From NCBI GenBank assembly GCA_015061575.1, contig SUWF01000015.1, forward strand, positions 1 through 64,000: a stretch of 64,000 nucleotides of DNA. The letters are read 5' to 3'. Below are positions 1 through 9,201 of this stretch, piece after piece. Numbering within the stretch: the first letter of the stretch is position 1; the number at the start of each line of letters is the position of its first letter. The translations under genes and the position numbers were made by a program. The notes under the pieces were generated by a model. It ran no database searches. It had not been told where the DNA came from and saw only the letters and a list, made by a program, of their open reading frames with translations. This DNA comes from Lentisphaerota bacterium (lineage in GTDB: Bacteria; Verrucomicrobiota; Lentisphaeria; Victivallales; Victivallaceae).

Positions 1-140
1 CGCTTCAGCGGTAGCTTGAAAAATAGTTGCGTGAGGCGAAACCCATTCAAAGCCCGTGTCGGGCTGCCGGTACCATCGCCTTGAAGGCGTGGTGCATACC
101 ACCGGCTAAGCCGGTGGTTTTGATTTATTTATTTTATTTT
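1..140 (+). repeat. Cluster of three hairpins ending in a T-rich tract (terminator or mobile-element end)
   Basis: The first 120 bases hold three successive small hairpins: AGCCCG/CGGGCT near 51-65, CGCCTT/AAGGCG near 78-90, and a perfect 9-bp stem ACCACCGGC/GCCGGTGGT at 98-118 with loop TAA, followed by a T-rich tract to about 140. The last hairpin can act as an intrinsic terminator for a gene left of the window. Closely packed hairpins of this kind also occur at the ends of IS200/IS605-type elements and in their guide-like RNAs, but no transposase is visible here, so that reading is only a possibility. No coding frame is supported in 1-294. Confidence 0.45.
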
Positions 141-146
141 TTGGGC

Positions 147-175
147 TTGACTTTTTGTTTTATTTGATGTATTAT
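147..175 (+). promoter_or_regulatory. Sigma-70-type promoter of the pilin/glycosidase pair
   Basis: The -35 box TTGACT (147-152) and the -10 box TATTAT (170-175) are separated by exactly 17 bases. Transcription would begin near 182, about 110 bases before the first start codon, leaving room for the operator at 198-209 in the initially transcribed region. Confidence 0.6.
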
Positions 176-197
176 TTAAACAGTTTAATAAAACAAG

Positions 198-209
198 CGA
201 AACGTTTCA
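198..209 (+). promoter_or_regulatory. LacI-type operator
   Basis: CGAAACGTTTCA contains the perfect palindrome GAAACGTTTC with the central CG typical of LacI/GalR-family operators. It lies just downstream of the predicted transcription start, a position suited to repression. The GAAnCGnTTC half-sites match the site at 54363-54374 upstream of the beta-mannosidase gene. Confidence 0.5.
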
Positions 210-281
210 CAATGATTTTTAGCTGTTTTTCAGCTGGAAGTCCGGGCGTTTCAGCTAAAAATCGAATAACTAAACTATGTT

Positions 282-287
282 AGGAGG
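282..287 (+). promoter_or_regulatory. Shine-Dalgarno that fixes the pilin start
   Basis: AGGAGG lies seven bases before the ATG at 295, which selects that codon over the in-frame ATG at 277 and the internal ATG codons further on. Confidence 0.7.
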
Positions 288-294
288 TCTGATT

Positions 295-1128
295 ATGAAA
301 AATCGCCTGGTTGATGGATGCGGCGGAAAAAATTTGCGGAATTTTATGTTGTGTGAACTGTTGGTAAAAAGGCCGCAGCTGGGCATGGAGCATTTGGCAG
401 GCAGCCGTAAGCCTGCCCATGGGCAGAGTAAAGCGAGCTTTACTCTTATTGAACTTCTGGTTGTAATTGCCATCATCGCCATCTTGGCGGCTATGCTGCT
501 GCCGGCGCTTTCGGCCGCCCGGGAGCGGGCCAAAAGTGCCAACTGCAGCGGTAATCTGAAAAATATTGGTGTTTATCAGGGCATGTATGCTGATAACAAT
601 AATGAGTTTTTTACCCCTATAAATACGACCAACGTCGGCGAATACACCACCAGCGATAAATATCTCTGGCCGCAGCGGCTGATGGTGCATATTGATGGAG
701 CGACTGATAAAGAGCATAGCCAACTCTTTTTCTGTCCCAGTTTTCAGGGGCCTGATGAAAATGCTTTCTGGTCGCAAATATCCTATGGTATCCGCAGTTA
801 CAGCTATGCGATCGCCAATACGATCAGTCGGGCTCTGTTGGAAGATCCCTCCGCAGCTGCGTATATCCACGACTCGGTGTCGAAAAACGGCAGTGGGGTT
901 TTGAAAGGTGCTTATATGGTTTATAATCGGCTCAACTATCAGGGCTCCGGAACTATCCACATCCGGCACGGCAAAAATTTCAACAGTCTTTTTGGCGATG
1001 GTCATGTAGCTGCCGAAAGCAAAGATACTCCGGCTGCCTTGGAATTTAAAGGCTTTTTGACCTATCAACATTCGCCTGCCTGGTGGGGACCTTACACCAA
1101 CAAGATCACTTTTGTGGAAGGTAACTGA
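295..1128 (+). CDS. Type IV pilin-like protein with H-X9-DG type C-terminal motif
   Basis: A 277-residue protein of the prepilin-like family abundant in Lentisphaerota and Planctomycetes. The class III signal [16 protein letters not shown] begins at residue 49, with Ser instead of the usual Gly before the cleavage site, and runs into the conserved [15 protein letters not shown] helix. The 48-residue leader is unusually long; it follows from the strong AGGAGG at 282-287. A start at Met31 would give an ordinary 18-residue leader. Near the C-terminus HIRHGKNF then LFGDGH fits the H-X9-DG motif of this family. It would be processed by a prepilin peptidase and assembled at, or released from, the envelope. 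It sits 51 bases before a giant secreted carbohydrate-active protein, probably in one transcript. The exact role of the family is unknown. Confidence 0.85.
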   Translation: MKNRLVDGCGGKNLRNFMLCELLVKRPQLGMEHLAGSRKPAHGQSKASFTLIELLVVIAIIAILAAMLLPALSAARERAKSANCSGNLKNIGVYQGMYADNNNEFFTPINTTNVGEYTTSDKYLWPQRLMVHIDGATDKEHSQLFFCPSFQGPDENAFWSQISYGIRSYSYAIANTISRALLEDPSAAAYIHDSVSKNGSGVLKGAYMVYNRLNYQGSGTIHIRHGKNFNSLFGDGHVAAESKDTPAALEFKGFLTYQHSPAWWGPYTNKITFVEGN

Positions 1129-1179
1129 TCAAACAAATTCAATCGAAAATAAGATAAATCGCAATATAAGGAGCAAAGC

Positions 1180-4100
1180 ATGTTAAAGAAAATCTGTTCG
1201 GCGGCAGCTGTATTTTGTATGGTTGCTGCATTGTCAGCAGAAAATCTGCTGGAACTGAAAAATTGCCGTCCCGGTATCGGGCAGGCTGCGCAGCCTCCGG
1301 CCATGACCAGCGAAAATGTTCCCGGGGTGGGAGATGCTGTAGTAGTCAGACCGACGGTCAAAGGCAATTATCAGGGGTTGGATGTATTTTTGCCGGAGCC
1401 GGTAGCATTTGAAGATATTGATACAATAACTTTTAAATTCGGTCAGAATGTACGCGCCAACCGCACCGGTGCCGGTGCAGTGGTGCTGCATTTTGAAGAT
1501 AAAAAAGCTCTGGCCGGTCAGTTTGAATTCGGCAAAACAGCCTGGAGCGATGTGACGGTTAAAATCGGAGATGAAAATTTTCCGTCGTTGAAAAAACGTC
1601 CGGTTGCCGGCACCAGCAAGGTGGTCAGGATCGCTTTTTCGGTTTTCAGCATGCTGAATGCTCCCGGGCAATTTATGGGCGTAGCGGAGCTTAAGATCAA
1701 TAAAAAAGCGGCGGCTGCGGTTGCGGAGTCCAGCAATGCCAAGCCCGTGGAAACAGCAGCCCCGGCAGGTGATAATACTTATGCAGATTTGAAACTCTGG
1801 AAGCCCATGGGCGGCCAAGCTCCGAATCCGCCTGCTATGAGCAACGAAAATGTTCCCGGTGTGGGGCAGGCTGTGGTGGCCAAAGCGGTCAGCAAAGGCG
1901 GCTATCAGGGTATGGAGATAGTCTTTCCGGAGCCGGTGGATTTGAGCAATGTCGGCGCTATAACTTTTGACTTCGGACAGACGGTTTGGAAAAACCGTGC
2001 CGGTTCCGGTTCGATCATTATCAGATATGACGGCCGCAACGGTTTGATGGGCATTTTCAAGTTTGAAAAAAGCCAGTGGAGCAAGGTGCGGGTTCCGATC
2101 GATCTGCGTACGCTCAAAGCTTTGGCCAAGCAGAGCCAGCCGACGCTGGGCAAGGTTCAGCGCATCCAATTTTCCATGTTTTCGATTTTTGACGCTCCCG
2201 GCGAATCCATCGGGGTGGCCAATTTGGTTTTCGAACCCAAGGCTGACGGCGGCAAAAGCACTTTGATCAAGGTCAACAACTATCGGCATGTGGCCAAGCC
2301 GACCCGGGGCGATAAAAGCGGCAAGGTGCTTACTGACGGCAAGGTCGAGGAAGCCGATCAGGCTATGTTCCGGCAGTATGCCGATAATCCGGATATGGTC
2401 TTTGATTTGGGCGCCCTCTATTGGGTAGACCGCATCGAAATTGCGGCGGTAGCTGTGCCGGGGCAGAATATATCGGACTACTCGGTTTACACCAGCAATG
2501 ATGACCGGCAGTGGCGCATGAGTGCCAATGTCCGCAATCAGGATACTTCCACAGAAAAAAAAAGTTATAACATCACCGGTAAAGAGCTTTCTGTAGTCGG
2601 CAGATTTATCCGGATAAAGTGCGAACGCAGCCGGACGGACTTTCCGCTGAATATTGCTGAAGTGCGTTTTTTCGGCAAAATCCCCACCGATGAAGAATTG
2701 ACTGCCGTACTCGAAAAAAATTATGAGATCGGCCCGGACATGCCCGAAGTCAATGCGCAAAACTATGTAACGCTTGATAAGCATGGACAAAGTTTGAAAA
2801 TCTGCCGCCGCAACGGAGTGGCGGTGGATTTTCAGCTCAACGGCAAGCGCATTGCGGAGCGGATCTTCAGCAGTTATGAACTCAATGACGGCAAAAACAA
2901 GATCGCCTGCAACAGTTACACCAATCAGGTCAAAAAAGTTGAAAGTTCTGCTGATTCTGTAACCGTTACTGCGGTCAACAGTGCGCTGCCCGGGGTGGAA
3001 ATTATTGAACACTGGTTTTTTGATGAAGGCAAACTGGCCCGGCGCATCCAGTACAATTATCAGGGCGGCAAAAAATATATAGCCTACAGTGCGCTGGAAG
3101 TGGTTCTGAATCAGGATTTCCGGAACAGCGGTGTTTATGAAACCTGGGGCGCCGGCCATGAAATGCAGCACAAATTTGCCGGAGAAGTGGCGTTTGACTT
3201 TCCGGCCGACACCGGCGCAGTAGTGGTATTTGAGTCCCCGAAAGAAAAAACGGCTCTGCTGGCATACCGCTACAAATACAACGATAAATATATCCACATC
3301 GGTTCCGGAACTGTCACGGTTGCCGGTTTTGGTGATAAACGTACTGTGTTTACCGCCAACGGTTTCCGTATGGGTGACGGTATATGGCTGCTGGATAAAA
3401 AAGGTGCGGCCGGATCGGTTACCAGTCATCTGCTGCTCAAGAACGAAGGCGACTTGACGACTGCTTTTGACGAATATTTGCAGTTGAGCGAAGTCAAAAA
3501 ATACCGCTCCACGATCAAACGTCCCGAATGGCTCAAAAACTGGCGTCTGCAGTGCGGGCAGGGTTGGGATGGCTACTTTGCCAAAAACGGCCAGCGCTAT
3601 GCTGAACACATGGCCGATCTGGTGCGGGAAGGCTACATACTTTATGGCGCTTGCGACAGTGATTGGGCCTGGGGCGATTTTCCGGTCAAAGGCGAAGTAC
3701 GCAATCTTTTTGGCGGCCGCCTGAGTGTGCAGGAACTGCAGGAACGTGACAACGCTATCCGCAAAAGCCGCAGCAATATCAAGGTTTGGCAGTATACCTG
3801 GTTGTGGAGCTGCTCCAAGCTGAGCAAGATCTACTCCAAACATCCGGAATGGTTTATTTCGCACGATGCTGACGGGCGTGAACTCTCTTTCTTTCCCGGC
3901 TGCGGTATCAACTATTACCGGCTGGTCGGCATTCCGGAATCGGCAGATGAAATCGTAAAAAGCATCACCGATTTTGTGGAATTTTACAATCAGGATATAT
4001 GGTATCTGGATGGCGGCGGCTCGCCGGCTACGGTGGATTGGAAAAATCTCCGGCTCGATCCGCCGAACGCCTGGGATAATGTGTTGAACCGGGTGCGGGC

Positions 4101-6627
4101 CTCTATTCAGAAAAGCAATCCTGAGCGGGTCTTTTTCTGCAATCATCCCGAAAATCCGGTGGCGGACTTCGGTTATCTGGAAAGTTTCGGCGGCGTGATC
4201 ACCACCAACTGGCGTGACGGCGCAACCTGGATGTATAAATTCAAACTCTGGCAGCGGGCCGATAAGCTGGTCAATCCGCTCTATATTTACTGGTTGGGCG
4301 GGGCGGTCGATGCTGCGTTCCGGCAGTATGCGGTCGGTACCGGTTTGGGGTTGACTTTCGGCGGTTCTTATGATAAACGCCGGGATGCTGCTTTGATCAG
4401 TGCCTGGCCGCAGAGCCGCTGGGCCCGTTTGGTCAAAGCCGACATCAAACCCAACTGGCGCTATGAACCCAATGAAATGTTTGAGATCATGCCGCTGACC
4501 TTTGGGCCGTCTGGCTGGCTTTTTATCAAAAATCACGAAAAGAACACTGCCAGCCGTACCGTTTCGGCGCTGGCGGAACCACTGGGGTTGACAGATAAAA
4601 CCAAACCCGTTTATAACTGGTGTTTTACGCTGCGTGATCATGCACAGCACCGGGGGCTGCTGGGCGAAAAGGAACGCGAGGCCAACTATCGCCGAAGCCG
4701 CTGGGCCAGTGACTTTCTGCTGGATTTTGAATATCTGGGGGCAAGCGATTATGCGTCGCGCATCCAGCGGGATTTTTCGGTCAAAAGCAAAGAGCTTAAA
4801 CTCTGGTATGTCACCCAGAGCCCGGCGCTGGTCTGGAGCGTGGATGAAATGCGCAATCAGCTTTTGCTGGATAACACCATGGGCGTTAAAGTCAGCGGCA
4901 AGTTGAATGGCAATACCATGGATCTGACAGTCGATTCCGAACGCAAAACTGCCGAAATCGCCGCTTTGATCCCGAACGGTAAATATGTTGCCGGTGTAAA
5001 AGTCAACGGGCAGGCGACCGCCTGGAATCCGGCGGTGGATGCCAATACCCGTTTGGTGCTTATTCCGGTCAAAAACGGTCGTAGCAATGTAACAGTGGAA
5101 TTTGCTGACGCTGCCGGAATGAACCGGGCGATCTGCCGCTTGGAAGTCAAACCGGCAGCCCCGGGCAAGACCCTGACGCTGGCTTTGACCCCGGCTATGG
5201 AAAATGCCACGCTGGTCATCAGCAATAATGGCGATATGGTTTGGGCGCAGCAGGGCGCCAGTGCTCAAATCGTTTTGCCGACCGGAGTTACCGGCGGAAA
5301 ATATCTGGCTGCCGCCTATGATGGAGCTGGTAATTTGCTGGCTGAAAAATCATTTACGCTGGCCAATGGCCGTCCGGCGCTTGCCCGGCTGACTGCCTCA
5401 GAACATTTTCCGCAAATTTCTGCTTCCGGCGAAAAATGGGCCTCCACTGCTACTAAAGGCTGTGGAACGGCAACTGCAGATCCGGTCAAGCGTACCGCCC
5501 GCATTGCAGTCGACCGGATGCCCTCAACGGCATGGGGCCACCTTGGGGCTGGTTTTGAGTGTGAGCTCAAGCGGTACGTAAAAATCCGACTGAGCGGAAA
5601 TCTGTGGTATTTCAATGTTTATGGCTTGCGTGCCGGTCTTCGCGGATTGCATGTCAAGTGGGATAATCCGGCGACTTTCCTGGGTATGATCTTTGACTTT
5701 GCCGGAGCTGACGGCAAGTACAATAAACGGGTATTGGCCGGAGCCGGCCGGGCGCAGGATCGCTACAATCAAAAGTATCCGGATTGGGGCGCATACCGCA
5801 ATGCGGATATAATTTGCAGTGTGTCGAATTTTGCAGTGGGTACGGCCAAAGAAGAAACTTTCTGGCTGGATATGCACGCTCTGGGGGCACCGGCGGATTG
5901 GAACGGCAAAGTGTTCTTCAGTGTCTACTGGTCGCTGCCGACACCGGATCGCAATTATCAGGCCGAAATTCTGGATACCCAGGATGAGCTTCCTGCCGGC
6001 TGCAAGGCTAACGAAGTGTTCAATGTCCGGGGCGGCAAGAGTGCGGAATTGCAGAAGTTTCAGCTGCCGCAGAGTTCGGTCAAGCCCCGGATCGATGGAG
6101 TCAATGATGACGAAGTTTGGAAAAAAGCGGTCAAGATGGATAAGTTTTACCGCTTGAGTTCCGCCGGTTTGAAAGCTCCGGCAACGACGGTAAAAATGAT
6201 CCGGGATCAGGAATATCTCTACATTCTGGCGGAGCTGCAGGAGCCCAACGGTAATTTCAGTATCGACAAAAACGGCAAACCGTGGTTCAATGACGGTATG
6301 GAAATATATATCCGCAGCCGGGACAGCAAGAGCAGCTATGTGCAGTATATTTTTGCGCTGGCCGAAAAGAGCCATCAGGAAAAAGTCAGCCGTCTGGGTG
6401 TCGGTGCGCCACGGCAGGATATTGATCCGGTGGAATATAAAATCCAGGTCAAGGGCGATAGAGCTGTTCTGGAAGCTGCTATACCGCTGAAGATTTTCGG
6501 GCAGGGCGCCAAGGCTTCCCGTTTCAACATTGGCCGCAACCGGATGGTCAACGGAAATCTGGAGCCGTACTCACTGGCTGGCGGCAAAGAATATTTGAAC
6601 TTTGACGTTTGCGAGTTGATCTGGTAA
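1180..6627 (+). CDS. Giant secreted multidomain carbohydrate-active protein
   Basis: An 1815-residue protein with a Sec signal peptide (residues 1-20, cleavage near LSA-EN) and AAGGAG before the ATG. Visible parts: two tandem copies of a beta-rich module of about 160 residues (about 21-190 and 197-355; both carry NVPGVG and a YQG motif), an F5/8 type C (discoidin) domain (about 357-505), a beta-sandwich region, a TIM-barrel-like region from about 779 (KRPEWLKNW, CDSDWAWGDF, WYLDGGG near 940) reminiscent of alpha-galactosidase-clan enzymes, and a C-terminal CBM9-like module (about 1630-1815). It probably binds and cleaves a polysaccharide outside the cytoplasm. The substrate and the catalytic residues are not certain. 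It is preceded by a pilin-like gene and followed by a terminator. Confidence 0.8.
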   Translation: MLKKICSAAAVFCMVAALSAENLLELKNCRPGIGQAAQPPAMTSENVPGVGDAVVVRPTVKGNYQGLDVFLPEPVAFEDIDTITFKFGQNVRANRTGAGAVVLHFEDKKALAGQFEFGKTAWSDVTVKIGDENFPSLKKRPVAGTSKVVRIAFSVFSMLNAPGQFMGVAELKINKKAAAAVAESSNAKPVETAAPAGDNTYADLKLWKPMGGQAPNPPAMSNENVPGVGQAVVAKAVSKGGYQGMEIVFPEPVDLSNVGAITFDFGQTVWKNRAGSGSIIIRYDGRNGLMGIFKFEKSQWSKVRVPIDLRTLKALAKQSQPTLGKVQRIQFSMFSIFDAPGESIGVANLVFEPKADGGKSTLIKVNNYRHVAKPTRGDKSGKVLTDGKVEEADQAMFRQYADNPDMVFDLGALYWVDRIEIAAVAVPGQNISDYSVYTSNDDRQWRMSANVRNQDTSTEKKSYNITGKELSVVGRFIRIKCERSRTDFPLNIAEVRFFGKIPTDEELTAVLEKNYEIGPDMPEVNAQNYVTLDKHGQSLKICRRNGVAVDFQLNGKRIAERIFSSYELNDGKNKIACNSYTNQVKKVESSADSVTVTAVNSALPGVEIIEHWFFDEGKLARRIQYNYQGGKKYIAYSALEVVLNQDFRNSGVYETWGAGHEMQHKFAGEVAFDFPADTGAVVVFESPKEKTALLAYRYKYNDKYIHIGSGTVTVAGFGDKRTVFTANGFRMGDGIWLLDKKGAAGSVTSHLLLKNEGDLTTAFDEYLQLSEVKKYRSTIKRPEWLKNWRLQCGQGWDGYFAKNGQRYAEHMADLVREGYILYGACDSDWAWGDFPVKGEVRNLFGGRLSVQELQERDNAIRKSRSNIKVWQYTWLWSCSKLSKIYSKHPEWFISHDADGRELSFFPGCGINYYRLVGIPESADEIVKSITDFVEFYNQDIWYLDGGGSPATVDWKNLRLDPPNAWDNVLNRVRASIQKSNPERVFFCNHPENPVADFGYLESFGGVITTNWRDGATWMYKFKLWQRADKLVNPLYIYWLGGAVDAAFRQYAVGTGLGLTFGGSYDKRRDAALISAWPQSRWARLVKADIKPNWRYEPNEMFEIMPLTFGPSGWLFIKNHEKNTASRTVSALAEPLGLTDKTKPVYNWCFTLRDHAQHRGLLGEKEREANYRRSRWASDFLLDFEYLGASDYASRIQRDFSVKSKELKLWYVTQSPALVWSVDEMRNQLLLDNTMGVKVSGKLNGNTMDLTVDSERKTAEIAALIPNGKYVAGVKVNGQATAWNPAVDANTRLVLIPVKNGRSNVTVEFADAAGMNRAICRLEVKPAAPGKTLTLALTPAMENATLVISNNGDMVWAQQGASAQIVLPTGVTGGKYLAAAYDGAGNLLAEKSFTLANGRPALARLTASEHFPQISASGEKWASTATKGCGTATADPVKRTARIAVDRMPSTAWGHLGAGFECELKRYVKIRLSGNLWYFNVYGLRAGLRGLHVKWDNPATFLGMIFDFAGADGKYNKRVLAGAGRAQDRYNQKYPDWGAYRNADIICSVSNFAVGTAKEETFWLDMHALGAPADWNGKVFFSVYWSLPTPDRNYQAEILDTQDELPAGCKANEVFNVRGGKSAELQKFQLPQSSVKPRIDGVNDDEVWKKAVKMDKFYRLSSAGLKAPATTVKMIRDQEYLYILAELQEPNGNFSIDKNGKPWFNDGMEIYIRSRDSKSSYVQYIFALAEKSHQEKVSRLGVGAPRQDIDPVEYKIQVKGDRAVLEAAIPLKIFGQGAKASRFNIGRNRMVNGNLEPYSLAGGKEYLNFDVCELIW

Positions 6628-6656
6628 GTCAGAAACACTGCTGCAACACTTCTGCA

Positions 6657-6688
6657 GAGGCCGTTGGTATACGACGGCCTCTTTTTTT
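6657..6688 (+). terminator. Intrinsic terminator after the giant secreted protein
   Basis: GAGGCCGTTG pairs with CGACGGCCTC around the loop GTATA, followed by a run of seven T. It ends the pilin/secreted-protein transcript before gltX. Confidence 0.8.
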
Positions 6689-6805
6689 GCAAATTTTTCT
6701 GTTTGCAGATTGTTCCTGGATTTGCAAGATGGCACCTTTGAGTGTATTTTATTAGACGAGGTATATTTGTCAGATAATCTATAATTTTACAGTGAGGTTT
6801 TTTTT

Positions 6806-8263
6806 ATGAGTTCAAATACTGTCCGTACCCGTTTTGCTCCCAGTCCCACCGGGTTTATGCATGTGGGTAATCTGCGCACGGCGCTTTATGCTTATTTGAT
6901 CGCCAAGTCGCAGGGCGGCAAATTTATCCTGCGCATCGAAGATACCGACCAGAACCGCTATGTGGAAGGCGCTGTAGATGTTATCTATCGCACGATGAAG
7001 GCATCCGGTTTGATCCATGACGAAGGGCCGGATGTGGGCGGCGATTTTGGTCCTTATATCCAGAGCGAACGCAAACACATGTATAAAGGTTATGCGGAAG
7101 AATTGGTCAAAAACGGCAGTGCCTACTATTGCTTTTGCGACAAAACAGAACATGACTCTGATGGAGAGGCAGAGGAAACTGCAGAAGTCAGTGAATGTCA
7201 TTGCCGGGATATTGATCCGGCGGTGGCGGCGGCCCGGGTGGCGGCCGGTGAGCCTTATGCGATCCGTCAGAAGATCGACCGGAGCGGTATATCCACCTAC
7301 AACGATTGCGTTTTTGGCGAAATCACGATCGAAAATAAGGTGCTGGATGATCAGATCCTGCTCAAGCGTGATGGAATGCCGACTTACAACTTTGCCAATG
7401 TTATTGACGACCATACCATGAATATAACCCATGTGGTGCGGGGCAGTGAATATTTGCCTTCCACTCCCAAATATAATTTGCTTTATGCCGCATTTGGCTG
7501 GCAGCCGCCGGAATATGTGCATCTGCCGATGATCATGGGGCGCAATGAAGACGGCACCATCGCCAAGCTTTCCAAACGTCACGGTTCGGTGAGTTTTGAA
7601 AGTCTGGTCGCTGAAGGTTATCTGCCGGAAGCGATCGTCAACTACATTGCGCTGTTGGGCTGGTCACCCAAAAACGACCGGGAAATTTTCAGTTTTGAAG
7701 AATTGGTCAGTTTGTTCAAAACCAGCGGTTTGAACAAGTCTGCGGCCGTTTTTGACTATGATAAACTCAAGTGGATGAACAGCGAATATATCAAAGCGCT
7801 GGCGCCGGAAGAATTTGCTGTGCGGGCCAAAAGTTTTGCTCAAGTTGACGGTACGGCAGTTGAAGAATATTGGAACATGCTGGCAGGCTTGCTGCAGCCC
7901 CGGACAGAGAAACTTTCGGAAATCCCCGAAAAAATCGCCTTTTTGCAGGAATTGCCGGAATTTGATAATGCGCTTTTCAACAATAAAAAGAGCAAATGCG
8001 ATCCGGAAAAAGCTTTGGCGATCCTGCAGGATCTGGTCAATGGATATGCCAATTTAACTGATTGGAACAGCGAAAGTATCACACAGCTGGTCACCGATTA
8101 TGCTGCGGAAAACGAAATGAAACTGGGGCTGCCCATGTGGGCGTTGCGGATCGCCGTATCCGGCACTGCGGTTACGCCCGGCGGCCCCGGCGAAATCATG
8201 ACGGTGCTGGGCAAGGCGGAATCTTTGCGCAGAATGGAATTGGCCATCGCTAAGTTGTCATAA
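6806..8263 (+). CDS. gltX: Glutamyl-tRNA synthetase
   Basis: Class I aminoacyl-tRNA synthetase of 485 residues that charges tRNA-Glu (or also tRNA-Gln, if the non-discriminating form). The N-terminus RFAPSPTG is followed by the HIGH-equivalent FMHVG (17-21), and the KMSKS-equivalent KLSKR lies at 254-258. Paired cysteines CFC and ECHC flank an acidic insertion (residues about 109-132), matching the position of the zinc-binding site of E. coli GltX. Length is normal. Start is the ATG after GAGG. A possible -10 box TATAAT occurs at 6780-6785, but no convincing -35 box goes with it. Confidence 0.95.
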   Translation: MSSNTVRTRFAPSPTGFMHVGNLRTALYAYLIAKSQGGKFILRIEDTDQNRYVEGAVDVIYRTMKASGLIHDEGPDVGGDFGPYIQSERKHMYKGYAEELVKNGSAYYCFCDKTEHDSDGEAEETAEVSECHCRDIDPAVAAARVAAGEPYAIRQKIDRSGISTYNDCVFGEITIENKVLDDQILLKRDGMPTYNFANVIDDHTMNITHVVRGSEYLPSTPKYNLLYAAFGWQPPEYVHLPMIMGRNEDGTIAKLSKRHGSVSFESLVAEGYLPEAIVNYIALLGWSPKNDREIFSFEELVSLFKTSGLNKSAAVFDYDKLKWMNSEYIKALAPEEFAVRAKSFAQVDGTAVEEYWNMLAGLLQPRTEKLSEIPEKIAFLQELPEFDNALFNNKKSKCDPEKALAILQDLVNGYANLTDWNSESITQLVTDYAAENEMKLGLPMWALRIAVSGTAVTPGGPGEIMTVLGKAESLRRMELAIAKLS

Positions 8264-8349
8264 AGAGCTATGCTGACAGGGGGAAGTCAGGAATTGATGA
8301 TGGACCTGCCGCTTGAAGTTGTTGTTGAACGTAAATCAGGAGAATACCC

Positions 8350-9180
8350 ATGAAAGTAGGCTGTCCGAAATGTGGACAACACTATGATGTTGATGCTTCC
8401 ATGTTGGATCGGTATTTCAGATGTACCGAGTGCAAAACGTTGTTTTTAGGGTTGAACGCCAAATCGGTCAAGCCTGTAAAATACAAACGCAAAAACAAAT
8501 CAGCAGCTGAAGATGGCAGCGCTGAAGACGAGCTGCTGCAGAATGAAGATAATCTGGTGGCCGGGCAGGAAGACGGAGCGCTTGATGAAGCGCAAATTGC
8601 ATCTGCAGGGCAGGATGACCAAGCTGCTGAGCAAGTGGATGATGGAGCGGACAGCGAGTTCAAAAAGATCCAGCCGGTGCTGAGTGATGTGCAGTTTGAT
8701 TCCGAAGAGGATGTGGAGCCGCTGCAGGCGCTGCCGAAAGTGAATTGGCAGCTTTGGGGCATGTTGGCGATGGCGGGGCTGTGTTTGATCGTGCTGGTGA
8801 TGAGTTGGGTTTGTTCCAGCCGGTGCTCTGCCCGGATAAACACGCTTGAGCAGCAGATCAAAAACAATGGTGCCGCCGGCGAAAAGCTCGATCTGCTGGA
8901 GCGGCGTTTGGAAGGTATGCTCAGCGAAATAATGCGGGTTCGGGAACGGCTGGAAAAAGTTGAACAACTCGAAAACCGATTCAATGCCAGACTCAAGGAG
9001 GAAACTTCAGCATTGGAACGCAATCAGCAGGCATTGAGTTCGCAAGTAAAAATTCAGAACAGCAAGCTCGAAATGTTTGACCGTTTGGCCCGTGAACTTG
9101 AAGAGGTGCTCAAACGTCTGAATGAAGAAGAAAAAAAATTGGATGATGCGGGCCGGATGCGTATCCGCCGCCGCCGTTAA
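8350..9180 (+). CDS. Zinc-ribbon, single-TM, coiled-coil protein of unknown function
   Basis: A 276-residue protein starting with an MJ0042-type zinc ribbon (CPKCG and CTEC within residues 5-30). Then come a long acidic linker rich in Glu, Asp and Gln (about 50-125), one transmembrane helix (about 136-156, LWGMLAMAGLCLIVLVMSW), and a C-terminal coiled coil (about 165-265) ending in a basic RIRRRR tail. The topology suggests a cytoplasmic zinc ribbon tethered to the membrane, with the coiled coil in the periplasm. AGGAG precedes the ATG. It lies between gltX and ddh on the same strand with short gaps. No function can be assigned; proteins with this N-terminal ribbon occur widely in deltaproteobacteria and the PVC group. 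Confidence 0.8.
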   Translation: MKVGCPKCGQHYDVDASMLDRYFRCTECKTLFLGLNAKSVKPVKYKRKNKSAAEDGSAEDELLQNEDNLVAGQEDGALDEAQIASAGQDDQAAEQVDDGADSEFKKIQPVLSDVQFDSEEDVEPLQALPKVNWQLWGMLAMAGLCLIVLVMSWVCSSRCSARINTLEQQIKNNGAAGEKLDLLERRLEGMLSEIMRVRERLEKVEQLENRFNARLKEETSALERNQQALSSQVKIQNSKLEMFDRLARELEEVLKRLNEEEKKLDDAGRMRIRRRR

Positions 9181-9201
9181 TAATTTACAACAGGTGTTTT
9201 T

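Noticed and set aside
1234-5268. A very long open frame of 1344 codons on the minus strand, opposite the giant secreted protein
   Set aside because: It is a mirror of the plus-strand gene caused by its base composition. The translated product has no recognisable domain or signal peptide, whereas the plus frame has a signal peptide and several domains.
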